Source: Brevundimonas lutea (lineage in GTDB: Bacteria; Pseudomonadota; Alphaproteobacteria; Caulobacterales; Caulobacteraceae). Taken from it: a stretch of DNA of 64,000 nucleotides. Made by a program: the position numbers and the translations under genes. The stretch lies in assembly GCF_003704105.1 (NCBI RefSeq), contig NZ_QUOQ01000004.1:434001-498000 (forward strand), read 5' to 3'. The notes beneath the pieces were generated by a model. It saw only the letters and a program-made list of their open reading frames with translations, searched no databases and was not told where the DNA came from. Below, piece by piece: positions 36,239-42,535 of this stretch; positions within the stretch are counted from its first letter, which is position 1, and each line of letters begins with the position of its first letter.

Positions 36239-36610
36239 ATGAAGACCCGCATCCTGCTAACCGCCGCCGCCCTGTCGACCCTGGCGCTCGCCGCCTGCAA
36301 CCAGAACCAGACCGCCGACGAAGTCGATATGGCCGAGGACGCCACGGCCATGGACGACGCGGCGATGAGCGCCGATGGCTCGGCCGCCAGCGGCTCCAGT
36401 GCTTCGGGCGCTATGTCGGCCGACATGGCCGGTTCCGAGGCCAGCGCCACGACGACCACCGGCGCGATGGGCGAGGATCTGTCGACGGCCAATCCGGGCT
36501 CGGCCTCCAGCATGCAGGGCGTGCCTTCGGTCGAGCAGCAGAAGGAAGAGGCCCGCGCCACCCTGTCGCCGGGCGGCGCCTCCAGCGGCGCGACGGCCCC
36601 CAACCCCTGA
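36239..36610 (+). CDS. Small Ala/Ser-rich lipoprotein 1, 123 aa
   Basis: The signal MKTRILLTAAALSTLALAAC has lipobox LAAC with Cys20. The mature part is low-complexity, rich in Ala, Ser, Met, Asp and Thr, with no fold evident and a Gly/Ser/Pro end. It is the first of three such genes in tandem. Its stop codon TGA lies in the loop of a hairpin formed by CAACCCC and GGGGTTG. Location: inner or outer membrane lipoprotein, not Asp+2 (Asn follows Cys). Function unknown. Confidence 0.8.
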   Translation: MKTRILLTAAALSTLALAACNQNQTADEVDMAEDATAMDDAAMSADGSAASGSSASGAMSADMAGSEASATTTTGAMGEDLSTANPGSASSMQGVPSVEQQKEEARATLSPGGASSGATAPNP

Positions 36611-36617
36611 GGGGTTG
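36601..36617 (+). terminator. Hairpin with the stop codon in its loop
   Basis: CAACCCC (36601-36607), loop TGA (the stop codon of lipoprotein 1), GGGGTTG (36611-36617). No T-run follows, so it may protect the mRNA end or affect stop-codon readthrough rather than terminate. Confidence 0.4.
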
Positions 36618-36658
36618 AAGCTCGACCATAGGCGTCGCAAGGTGCGCCGATCACGGGG

Positions 36659-36676
36659 GGTCACGGTCCCGTGACC
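36659..36676. promoter_or_regulatory. Operator-like inverted repeat before lipoprotein 2
   Basis: GGTCACGG (36659-36666), spacer TC, CCGTGACC (36669-36676): perfect 8-bp arms, 63 bp upstream of the second lipoprotein ATG. It may be an operator or compact hairpin. Confidence 0.4.
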
Positions 36677-36739
36677 GCTTCAGCAACCGCCGCCCGTGAG
36701 GCGCGGGGCCGGTCCGGCCCCGACCGGGAGGAGTTCCGA

Positions 36740-37009
36740 ATGAACCTGCGCACCCTGACCGCCGCGACCCTGGCCGCCGGCGCCGCCTTGGCCCTGGCCG
36801 CCTGCCAGCCCGCCGAAACCGAGGCCAACGCCGAGACCGCCGCCGCCGAAGCCGACATGGCCGCCGACAACGCCATGGACGCCGCTGGTGACGCCGCCGA
36901 GGCCGCCGGTTCGGCCGCCGCCGACGCTGGCGCCGCGACCGCCGAAGCCGCTGACGACGCCGCCGACGCCACGGCCGACGCCATGACCCCGCCGCCGCCG
37001 GCCGAGTAA
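36740..37009 (+). CDS. Small Ala-rich lipoprotein 2, 89 aa
   Basis: The signal MNLRTLTAATLAAGAALALA is followed by lipobox ALAAC and a mature protein of about 65 residues consisting mainly of Ala, Asp and Glu (Ala-Ala-Asp/Glu repeats), ending MTPPPPAE. Composition predicts an extended or helical acidic filament-like tether. GGGAGGAGTTCCGA before the ATG decides the start over an upstream ATG. It is clearly related in signal and composition to lipoprotein 3. A strong terminator follows. Confidence 0.8.
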   Translation: MNLRTLTAATLAAGAALALAACQPAETEANAETAAAEADMAADNAMDAAGDAAEAAGSAAADAGAATAEAADDAADATADAMTPPPPAE

Positions 37010-37025
37010 GCCACGACGACGGACC

Positions 37026-37071
37026 GACGCTCGGCGCGGGTGGGCAATCCCCGCGCCGGGCGTCCTTTTTT
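37026..37071 (+). terminator. Rho-independent terminator after lipoprotein 2
   Basis: GACGCTCGGCGCGGG (37026-37040) pairs with CCCGCGCCGGGCGTC (37050-37064) with one T-G pair and a 9-base loop, followed by a C and six T. A strong classical terminator separating lipoproteins 2 and 3. Confidence 0.88.
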
Positions 37072-37195
37072 CCGGGCTTGATCACGGCCGCATCACGCGT
37101 TCGTGAGATATCGCTTGCGAGCGAGCTCACATTCGCGTTATCTCCCGCTTGCGAGGATTCATGACCTCGTATGACCCTTCTGAAGGATTGCCCAA

Positions 37196-37483
37196 ATGAA
37201 CATCCGTTCGCTGATCGTCGCCGCCGCCGCTTCGGCCGCCGCCCTGTCGCTGGCCGCTTGCCAGCCGGCCGCTGAAGACACCGCCGAAGACGCCGCCGCC
37301 GAATCGGCCGCCGCCGCCGACACCGCCGCTGACGCCGCCGCCACCGCCGACGCCGCCGCCACCGACGCCGCCATGGCCGCTGGTGAAGCCGCCGACGCCG
37401 CTGCTCCGGCCGATGGCGCCATGGCCCCGGCCGACGGCGCGATGGCTCCGGCCGCCCCGGCCGCCGAAGCCCCGGCCGCTTAA
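37196..37483 (+). CDS. Small Ala-rich lipoprotein 3, 95 aa
   Basis: The signal MNIRSLIVAAAASAAALSLA is followed by lipobox SLAAC and QPA, as in lipoprotein 2. The mature part is over half Ala with Asp, Glu, Thr and, towards the end, Pro (repeated APADGAM). It resembles Ala-rich envelope lipoproteins of no assigned function. GAAGGATTGCCC gives the ribosome site. The leader contains two copies of CGCTTGCGAG near 37108 and 37148. A strong terminator follows, so it is a separate transcript. Confidence 0.8.
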   Translation: MNIRSLIVAAAASAAALSLAACQPAAEDTAEDAAAESAAAADTAADAAATADAAATDAAMAAGEAADAAAPADGAMAPADGAMAPAAPAAEAPAA

Positions 37484-37512
37484 GACTCTCGCCCCACGGC
37501 GAATTCTGGAAA

Positions 37513-37539
37513 GGGGCCGCCCTCGGGCGGCCCCTTTTT
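37513..37539 (+). terminator. Rho-independent terminator after lipoprotein 3
   Basis: GGGGCCGCC (37513-37521), loop CTCG, GGCGGCCCC (37526-37534), then five T. Classical strong terminator between lipoprotein 3 and mnmC. Confidence 0.93.
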
Positions 37540-37575
37540 CGTTGCGCGCCGTTCGCCCCTGACCCAGGAAGCGGC

Positions 37576-39354
37576 GTGGTCGCCTCCTCCGACATCGACT
37601 GGTCAGACCCCGCCGCGCCGCGGTCGCGTGCCTATGGCGACGTCTATTTCTCGCTCGAGGACGGACTGGCCGAGAGCCGCGCCGTATTCCTGGCGGGGTG
37701 CGGCCTGCCCGAAGCGTGGCGGGATCGCCGCACTTTTACGGTCGCCGAGTTGGGCTTCGGCACCGGACTGAACATCGCGGCCCTTTTGACCCTGTGGCGC
37801 GAGACGGCGCCGCCGGACGCCAGATTGTCGATCTTCTCCATCGAAGCGCATCCGCTGTCCGCCGGGGAGGCTGCCCGCGCCCTGGCCGCCTGGCCGGAGA
37901 TCGTGCCAGCCGCAGAGGCCCTGACCCGGGCCTGGCCCGCGACGACCCCCGGGTTTCACCGGCGCGATCTGCCCGAATGGCGCGCGACTCTCGATCTGGC
38001 GATCGGCGACGCGGCCTGGGCGCTGGAGCAGTGGTCGGGGCGGGCGGACGCCTGGTTCCTCGACGGCTTCGCGCCCTCGACCAACCCCGCCATGTGGTCG
38101 GACGTCGTGTTTGACGGGGTCGGCAAGCGGTCGGCGCCCGGAGCGCGGGTCGCCACCTTCACCGTCGCTGGAGCCGTGCGACGCGGCCTGGCCGAGCGCG
38201 GCTTCGTCGTCGACAAGCGCCCCGGCCACGGGCGCAAGCGCGAACGGCTGGAGGCGAGACTGCCGGGAATCGTAAGCGAGCCGGCTGAAGGCGATGTCCT
38301 GGTGATCGGCGCCGGCGTCGCCGGGGCGGCCGTCGCCCGCGCCCTGAGCGCCCAAGGCCTGCGCCCGGTCGTGATCGCGCCCGAGGATGAGGTCGGCATG
38401 GCCTCGGACTTTCGCGCCGCGCTGGTCACGCCCCGCTTCGATCTTGGCGATGCGGCGGTCGCGGCGCTGAACGCCCAGGCGCTGGAGCGCGCAGGCGCTC
38501 TCTATGACGCCGCGCCGGACGCCGTGCTGGAGCGCGGTGTGGTCCGGCTGGAAGGCAAACCGCGAGACGAAGAGCGCTTCGACCGGATCGCCGCGCAATC
38601 GCTGTGGTCGGACGGAGAGCTGCAGCGGTGCGACGCCGCCGCCATGACCGCCGCCCTGCGAGAGCCGGTCGCCATGGGCGGCCTGACCCTGCGCTCGGCC
38701 CTGGCGGTGCGGCCGCAAGCCATCCGGCGGTCGTGGCTGGGGGATGCTCAGAGGATCGCCGCCGAGGTCGCGCGACTCGAGCGGCGCTCGGACCGATGGT
38801 CGGCCCTGGACGTCCACGGCGGCCTGATCGCAGAGGCGGCGCAGGTCGTGATCGCCGCCGGCTGGGGCTCAGCCGCTCTCAGTCCCGATCTCGCGCTGCG
38901 CCCGTCACGGGGTCAGGTCAGCTGGGCTTCTGGCGGGGGGCCGATCCCGCCCGTAACCTGGGGCGGCTACGCCGTCCCCGTGGATGGCGGCCTGCTGTTC
39001 GGCGCCACCCATGATCGCGGCCGCACCGATGTGGAGGCCGATCCGGCGGACGACCGGCGCAATCTCGACGCCCTCACACGGGCTCTGCCGGAAGCGGCTG
39101 GCCGGCTCGACAGCTCGCGCATCGAGGGCCGGGGTGCTGTCCGCGCCACGACGGCCGATCATCTGCCGGTCTGCGGCCAGGCGGCGCCGGGCCTCTGGGT
39201 GCTCGGAGGCCTGGGGTCGCGGGGCTTCCTGATGGCGCCCCTTCTGGGAGAGCACCTCGCCGCCTCGATCGCGGGCGCGCCGTCACCGCTGCCCTGCGCC
39301 CTGTCCGCCCGGCTCGATCCCGGCCGGTTCATCGTGCATACAGCTGAGCCGTAG
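37576..39354 (+). CDS. mnmC: Bifunctional tRNA modification enzyme MnmC (MnmD methyltransferase + FAD oxidase)
   Basis: This 592-aa fusion completes mnm5s2U at the tRNA wobble position. The N-terminal methyltransferase (about 1-235) has the SAM motif ELGFGTGLN (58-66... in VAELGFGTGLNIAAL), AHPLSAGEA and WFLDGFAPSTNPAMW. The C-terminal FAD-dependent oxidase begins with DVLVIGAGVAGAAVARAL (glycines 245-250) and ends with GLWVLGGLGSRGFLMAPLL. The start is GTG (37576) with AGGAAGCGGC upstream. Both halves look intact and the length is near normal for MnmC. Confidence 0.93.
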   Translation: MVASSDIDWSDPAAPRSRAYGDVYFSLEDGLAESRAVFLAGCGLPEAWRDRRTFTVAELGFGTGLNIAALLTLWRETAPPDARLSIFSIEAHPLSAGEAARALAAWPEIVPAAEALTRAWPATTPGFHRRDLPEWRATLDLAIGDAAWALEQWSGRADAWFLDGFAPSTNPAMWSDVVFDGVGKRSAPGARVATFTVAGAVRRGLAERGFVVDKRPGHGRKRERLEARLPGIVSEPAEGDVLVIGAGVAGAAVARALSAQGLRPVVIAPEDEVGMASDFRAALVTPRFDLGDAAVAALNAQALERAGALYDAAPDAVLERGVVRLEGKPRDEERFDRIAAQSLWSDGELQRCDAAAMTAALREPVAMGGLTLRSALAVRPQAIRRSWLGDAQRIAAEVARLERRSDRWSALDVHGGLIAEAAQVVIAAGWGSAALSPDLALRPSRGQVSWASGGGPIPPVTWGGYAVPVDGGLLFGATHDRGRTDVEADPADDRRNLDALTRALPEAAGRLDSSRIEGRGAVRATTADHLPVCGQAAPGLWVLGGLGSRGFLMAPLLGEHLAASIAGAPSPLPCALSARLDPGRFIVHTAEP

Positions 39355-39398
39355 GAACCTTCCGGGCGACAGCCCCTTGGTTCTGAAGGAGACCCGTC

Positions 39399-39803
39399 AT
39401 GCGCCCCATCATCATCGCCCTGTTCGGCCTGTCCGCGACCGCCCTTGCCGCCTGCGCCCCGACCGCCGCTTCGGACGGCGACATGGCGCGAGAGCCGCGC
39501 CAGTGCTTCTTCGTTTCAAGCGTCAACGCCTTCTCACCGATCGAGGGGGAGCGACGCGACACCATCTCCGTCCGGGCCGGGGTGCGCGACGAGTTCGAGC
39601 TTGAGCCGCTGGGCGTTTGTCAGGATATCCGGTGGGCCCAGGGCATCGCTCTGGTCCCTTCGATCGGCTCGGGCAGCAATCTATGCGTCGGCGATCTGGC
39701 CGATGTCGTCGCCCGAGGCGGCGGTGTGCGCGAGCAATGCCGGGTCCGCGTCCTGCGCAAGATCGAGCCGGCGCCGGAGACAGCGGACGACCAGGCGTCG
39801 TAG
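39399..39803 (+). CDS. Small lipoprotein, DUF6491-like
   Basis: This 134-aa precursor has signal MRPIIIALFGLSATALAAC (lipobox ALAAC, Cys19). The mature domain (PRQCFFVSSVNAFSPIEG, DTISVRAGVRDEFELEPLG, CQDIRWAQGIALVP) has paired cysteines and matches the pattern of DUF6491 proteins, which are small periplasmic lipoproteins of unknown role. GAAGGAGACCCGTC precedes the ATG. The C-terminal ten residues are polar. It is on the same strand as mnmC, 44 bp downstream. Confidence 0.75.
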   Translation: MRPIIIALFGLSATALAACAPTAASDGDMAREPRQCFFVSSVNAFSPIEGERRDTISVRAGVRDEFELEPLGVCQDIRWAQGIALVPSIGSGSNLCVGDLADVVARGGGVREQCRVRVLRKIEPAPETADDQAS

Positions 39804-39810
39804 CATCGGG

Positions 39811-39842
39811 CAACTCGAGTTGACCCGCCGGGATTTGGCGGG
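39811..39842. promoter_or_regulatory. Palindrome and hairpin upstream of the DegT gene
   Basis: CAACTCGAGTTG (39811-39822) is a perfect 12-bp palindrome. Two bases on, CCCGCC (39824-39829), loop GGGATTT, GGCGGG (39837-39842) forms a hairpin. It follows the lipoprotein stop by 8 bp and precedes the aminotransferase by 57 bp; operator or terminator-like, no T-run. Confidence 0.4.
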
Positions 39843-39898
39843 CGAGCCGTCGCGCTGATATGGCGGCGGCGAGCCTGCGCGACGAGGAGACCCCGCCC

Positions 39899-41059
39899 AT
39901 GTCCATCCCCTTCATCGACCTCCAGGCCCAGCGTCTGCGCCTCGGCGGCAGAATCGAGGCGGCGGTGCAGGCGGCGGTCGAGGGCGGCGCCTGGGTCATG
40001 GGACCCCAGGTGCGCGAGTTCGAGACGGCGCTGGCCGTCTTTGGGCGCGCCAAGCACGCGCTCGGCTGCGCCAACGGCACCGACGCCCTGGCCCTTCCGC
40101 TGATGGCCTGGGGGATCGGGCGCGGCGATGCGGTGTTCGTGCCCAGCTTCACCTTCGCGGCGACGGCCGAGATCGTGCCGTGGTTCGACGCCGAGCCGGT
40201 GTTCGTCGACGTCGATCCGGACACCTACAACATGGACCCGGAGGCCCTGGAGCGGGCCATCGCCGCCATCAAGGCCGAGGGTCGGCTGACCCCGCGCGTG
40301 GTCATCGCCGTCGACCTGTTCGGCCAGCCCGCCGACTATCCGGCCATCAAGGCGGTGTGCGACCGCCACGGCCTGAAGCTGATCTCGGACTCGGCGCAGG
40401 GGTTTGGGTGCACCCTGGGCGGCGACCACCCGCTGAAATGGGCCGACATCACCACGACCAGCTTCTTCCCGGCCAAGCCGCTGGGCTGTTACGGCGACGG
40501 CGGGGCGGTGCTGACCGACGACGACGAACTGGCTCAGCTGATCGATTCGATCCGGGTGCACGGCAAGGCCGTGGCGGTCGATCTGAAGGACCGCACCTTT
40601 GACCACGACCCCAAGTATCTGAACATGCGGATCGGCCTGAACAGCCGGCTGGACACCATCCAGGCCGCCGTCCTGATCGAGAAGCTCAAGGTCTTCGGCG
40701 AGGAAATCGAGATGCGCAATCGGGTGGCCGCCCGCTACAACGAGGCGCTGCGGCCGCATGTCGCCAAGGTCCCGGATGTGCCCCAGGGCAATGTCTCCAA
40801 CTGGGCCCAGTACACGATCGAGCATGATGACCGCGACGCTCTGGCCGCGCATCTGAAGGCCCAGGGCGTGCCGACGGCGGTCTATTATCCGATCCCGCTG
40901 CACCTGCAGCCGGCCTATGAGGGGTTCCCGCGCGGCGACGGCGGCCTGCCGGTGACCGAACGGATCAAGGACCGGGTCATCAGCCTGCCCATGCACGCCG
41001 ATCTGGACGAGGCGACGCAGGACAGGATCGTCGCGGCCGTGGCGTCGTTCGCCGGCTGA
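39899..41059 (+). CDS. DegT/DnrJ/EryC1/StrS family aminotransferase
   Basis: This 386-aa PLP enzyme transfers an amino group to a keto-sugar nucleotide, usually for surface polysaccharide or glycan synthesis. The start MSIPFIDLQAQRLRL is canonical; GAGGAGACC lies upstream and an earlier ATG (39860) is disfavoured. CANGTDALALPL, VPSFTFAATAE, the SDSAQGFGC block and PLP-binding Lys in TSFFPAKPLGCYGDGGA are present. No other sugar-nucleotide genes surround it, so its pathway lies elsewhere in the genome. Confidence 0.93.
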   Translation: MSIPFIDLQAQRLRLGGRIEAAVQAAVEGGAWVMGPQVREFETALAVFGRAKHALGCANGTDALALPLMAWGIGRGDAVFVPSFTFAATAEIVPWFDAEPVFVDVDPDTYNMDPEALERAIAAIKAEGRLTPRVVIAVDLFGQPADYPAIKAVCDRHGLKLISDSAQGFGCTLGGDHPLKWADITTTSFFPAKPLGCYGDGGAVLTDDDELAQLIDSIRVHGKAVAVDLKDRTFDHDPKYLNMRIGLNSRLDTIQAAVLIEKLKVFGEEIEMRNRVAARYNEALRPHVAKVPDVPQGNVSNWAQYTIEHDDRDALAAHLKAQGVPTAVYYPIPLHLQPAYEGFPRGDGGLPVTERIKDRVISLPMHADLDEATQDRIVAAVASFAG

Positions 41060-41075
41060 GTCCAGTCTGTCAGGT

Positions 41076-41903
41076 TCAGAGGCGCTTCAGACGCCGCGCC
41101 TGAGACTTCACCATCGCCATGGCCAGGGGTTCGGGCAGCACCGCCGACACGGCCGCGACCGTCTTGTTCAGCAGGCCGGGCACGACCACCAGCCGATTGG
41201 CCTCGACCCCGCGCCAACCGGCGGCGACCACGGCCTCGGCCGTCATCCACATCCAGTCCGGATAGGCGCGGGACACCTGATCGCGCGAGCCGTTGGCGTC
41301 GTGGAATTCGGTCAGGGTGTAGCCGGGGCACAGGGCCGAGACGTGCACGCCCGTGCCCTGCAGCTCCAGATTCAGTCCCCGGCTGGCCCTGATCAGGAAG
41401 CTCTTGATCGGGCCATAGAGAGTGTCGCCGCCGGTGGCGGGCAGGAAACCGGCCAGGGACGCGACATTGACGATCCGGCCATAGCCCCGCTCGACCATGG
41501 CTGGAGCCAGCAGTCGGCTGAGCGTGACCGGCGCCTGGAGCATCAGCCGCAGCATGGCGTCATGCGCCTCGGGCGCTGAGGACAGGAAACCATCCGTGCG
41601 GGAATAGCCGGCGTTGTTGATCAGGGCGTCGGGAATGGCCCGTTCGGCGATCAGCGCCAGAGCCAGAGCCTCGGGCGCCTTGGGCAAGCTGAGATCGAGA
41701 GGAATTTTCCAGACCTTGGGCGCGCCCAGGCGGCGGCACTCCGAGGCCACGAACTCCAGCTGGATCTCCCGCCGCGCGGTCAGGATCACCGACCAGCCCT
41801 GGCTGGCCAGCAGGGTGGCGAAGGCCGCGCCGATGCCGGCCGAGGCGCCGGTGATCAGGGCGACCTTCGGCCGCCCGCCCGCCCGCTCCGCAGCCTCGCT
41901 CAT
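41076..41903 (-). CDS. SDR family oxidoreductase
   Basis: This is a 275-aa short-chain dehydrogenase of the classical type. It has VALITGASAGIGAAFA, LINNAGYSRTDGFLSS, Ser in VNVASLAGFLPA and the YxxxK dyad in LYGPIKSFLIRASRGL, then CPGYTLTEFHDANG. The C-terminus (NRLVVVPGLLNKTVAAVSAV) is hydrophobic, as in membrane-associated DltE-like SDRs. The ATG overlaps the stop of the Rrf2-family regulator, so the pair is co-expressed. Substrate unknown. Confidence 0.9.
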   Translation of the reverse strand: MSEAAERAGGRPKVALITGASAGIGAAFATLLASQGWSVILTARREIQLEFVASECRRLGAPKVWKIPLDLSLPKAPEALALALIAERAIPDALINNAGYSRTDGFLSSAPEAHDAMLRLMLQAPVTLSRLLAPAMVERGYGRIVNVASLAGFLPATGGDTLYGPIKSFLIRASRGLNLELQGTGVHVSALCPGYTLTEFHDANGSRDQVSRAYPDWMWMTAEAVVAAGWRGVEANRLVVVPGLLNKTVAAVSAVLPEPLAMAMVKSQARRLKRL

Positions 41904-42373
41904 GCCGGCGCGACGGCCCTTGCGCGCGGGCGCGGGATTTCGGACAGGGACGCCGGATCGTCGGCCAGCAGGTCGGCGATGGTGATGCGGCTGAGCCGTT
42001 CGGCGGCGGCGGTGTCGGCGGCGGTCAGGACGCGCGCCACCTGACGCGGGATATGCTGGCCGACCGGGCAGCCCTTGGCCCCCGCCGGCGGGGAGCCCAG
42101 ATGGGCGCAGCCGTTCACGGCGCGCAGCACCTCGTCCAGGGTGATGGTCTCGGCGGGCTTGAGCAGCCACGAGCCGCCCGACGCCCCGGCCCGGGTGGCG
42201 ATCAGCCCGGCCTTGGCCAGCAGGGCCGTGACGCGCCGGATCACCACCGGATTGGTCGGCACCGAGGCCGCCAGCACGCCGCTGGCCACCGCCTGGGCGG
42301 CCGAGTGCGCGCCCTTGTGCGCCAGATAGGCGAGGGCGTGGGCGGCGACGGGAAAGCGCTGACTGTCGGACAT
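41900..42373 (-). CDS. Rrf2 family transcriptional regulator
   Basis: This 157-aa regulator has a winged-helix domain (VAAHALAYLAHK, VPTNPVVIRRVTALLAKAGL, GASGGSWLLKPAETITLDEV) of the Rrf2 type. Only two cysteines, Cys89 and Cys102, are in the region that binds an iron-sulfur cluster in IscR/NsrR (three Cys). It may therefore be a redox or non-cluster sensor like YwnA/CymR relatives. It is divergent from kup, with a perfect palindrome between them, and coupled to the SDR gene. Confidence 0.9.
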   Translation of the reverse strand: MSDSQRFPVAAHALAYLAHKGAHSAAQAVASGVLAASVPTNPVVIRRVTALLAKAGLIATRAGASGGSWLLKPAETITLDEVLRAVNGCAHLGSPPAGAKGCPVGQHIPRQVARVLTAADTAAAERLSRITIADLLADDPASLSEIPRPRARAVAPA

Positions 42374-42417
42374 CGTGAGACCCGGAACCTAGGCGCTCGG
42401 AAGGGTTTCCACAAACC

Positions 42418-42429
42418 GCATCATGATGC
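42418..42429. promoter_or_regulatory. Palindrome between the Rrf2 regulator and kup
   Basis: GCATCATGATGC is a perfect 12-bp palindrome, 45 bp upstream of the Rrf2 start and 107 bp upstream of kup. Position and symmetry fit a regulator's operator, possibly for the Rrf2 protein itself. Confidence 0.4.
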
Positions 42430-42535
42430 TCGCACAATCCGTGATTTCGTCGCGATTGCCGCAACTGCGAAAAGCGCCTAAACGCTCGCGCCTTTATGGC
42501 CGGCCCATGGTGGGTCCGATGGCCGGAGGAACACC

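Noticed and set aside
37250..37480. Repetitive GCCGCC tracts in the lipoprotein genes taken as a CRISPR or repeat array
   Set aside because: They are alanine codons in reading frames with lipoprotein signals; no spacer-repeat structure.
42053..42481. 142-codon plus-strand frame over the Rrf2 gene
   Set aside because: Shadow frame; the minus-strand Rrf2 protein is recognised and coupled to the SDR gene.
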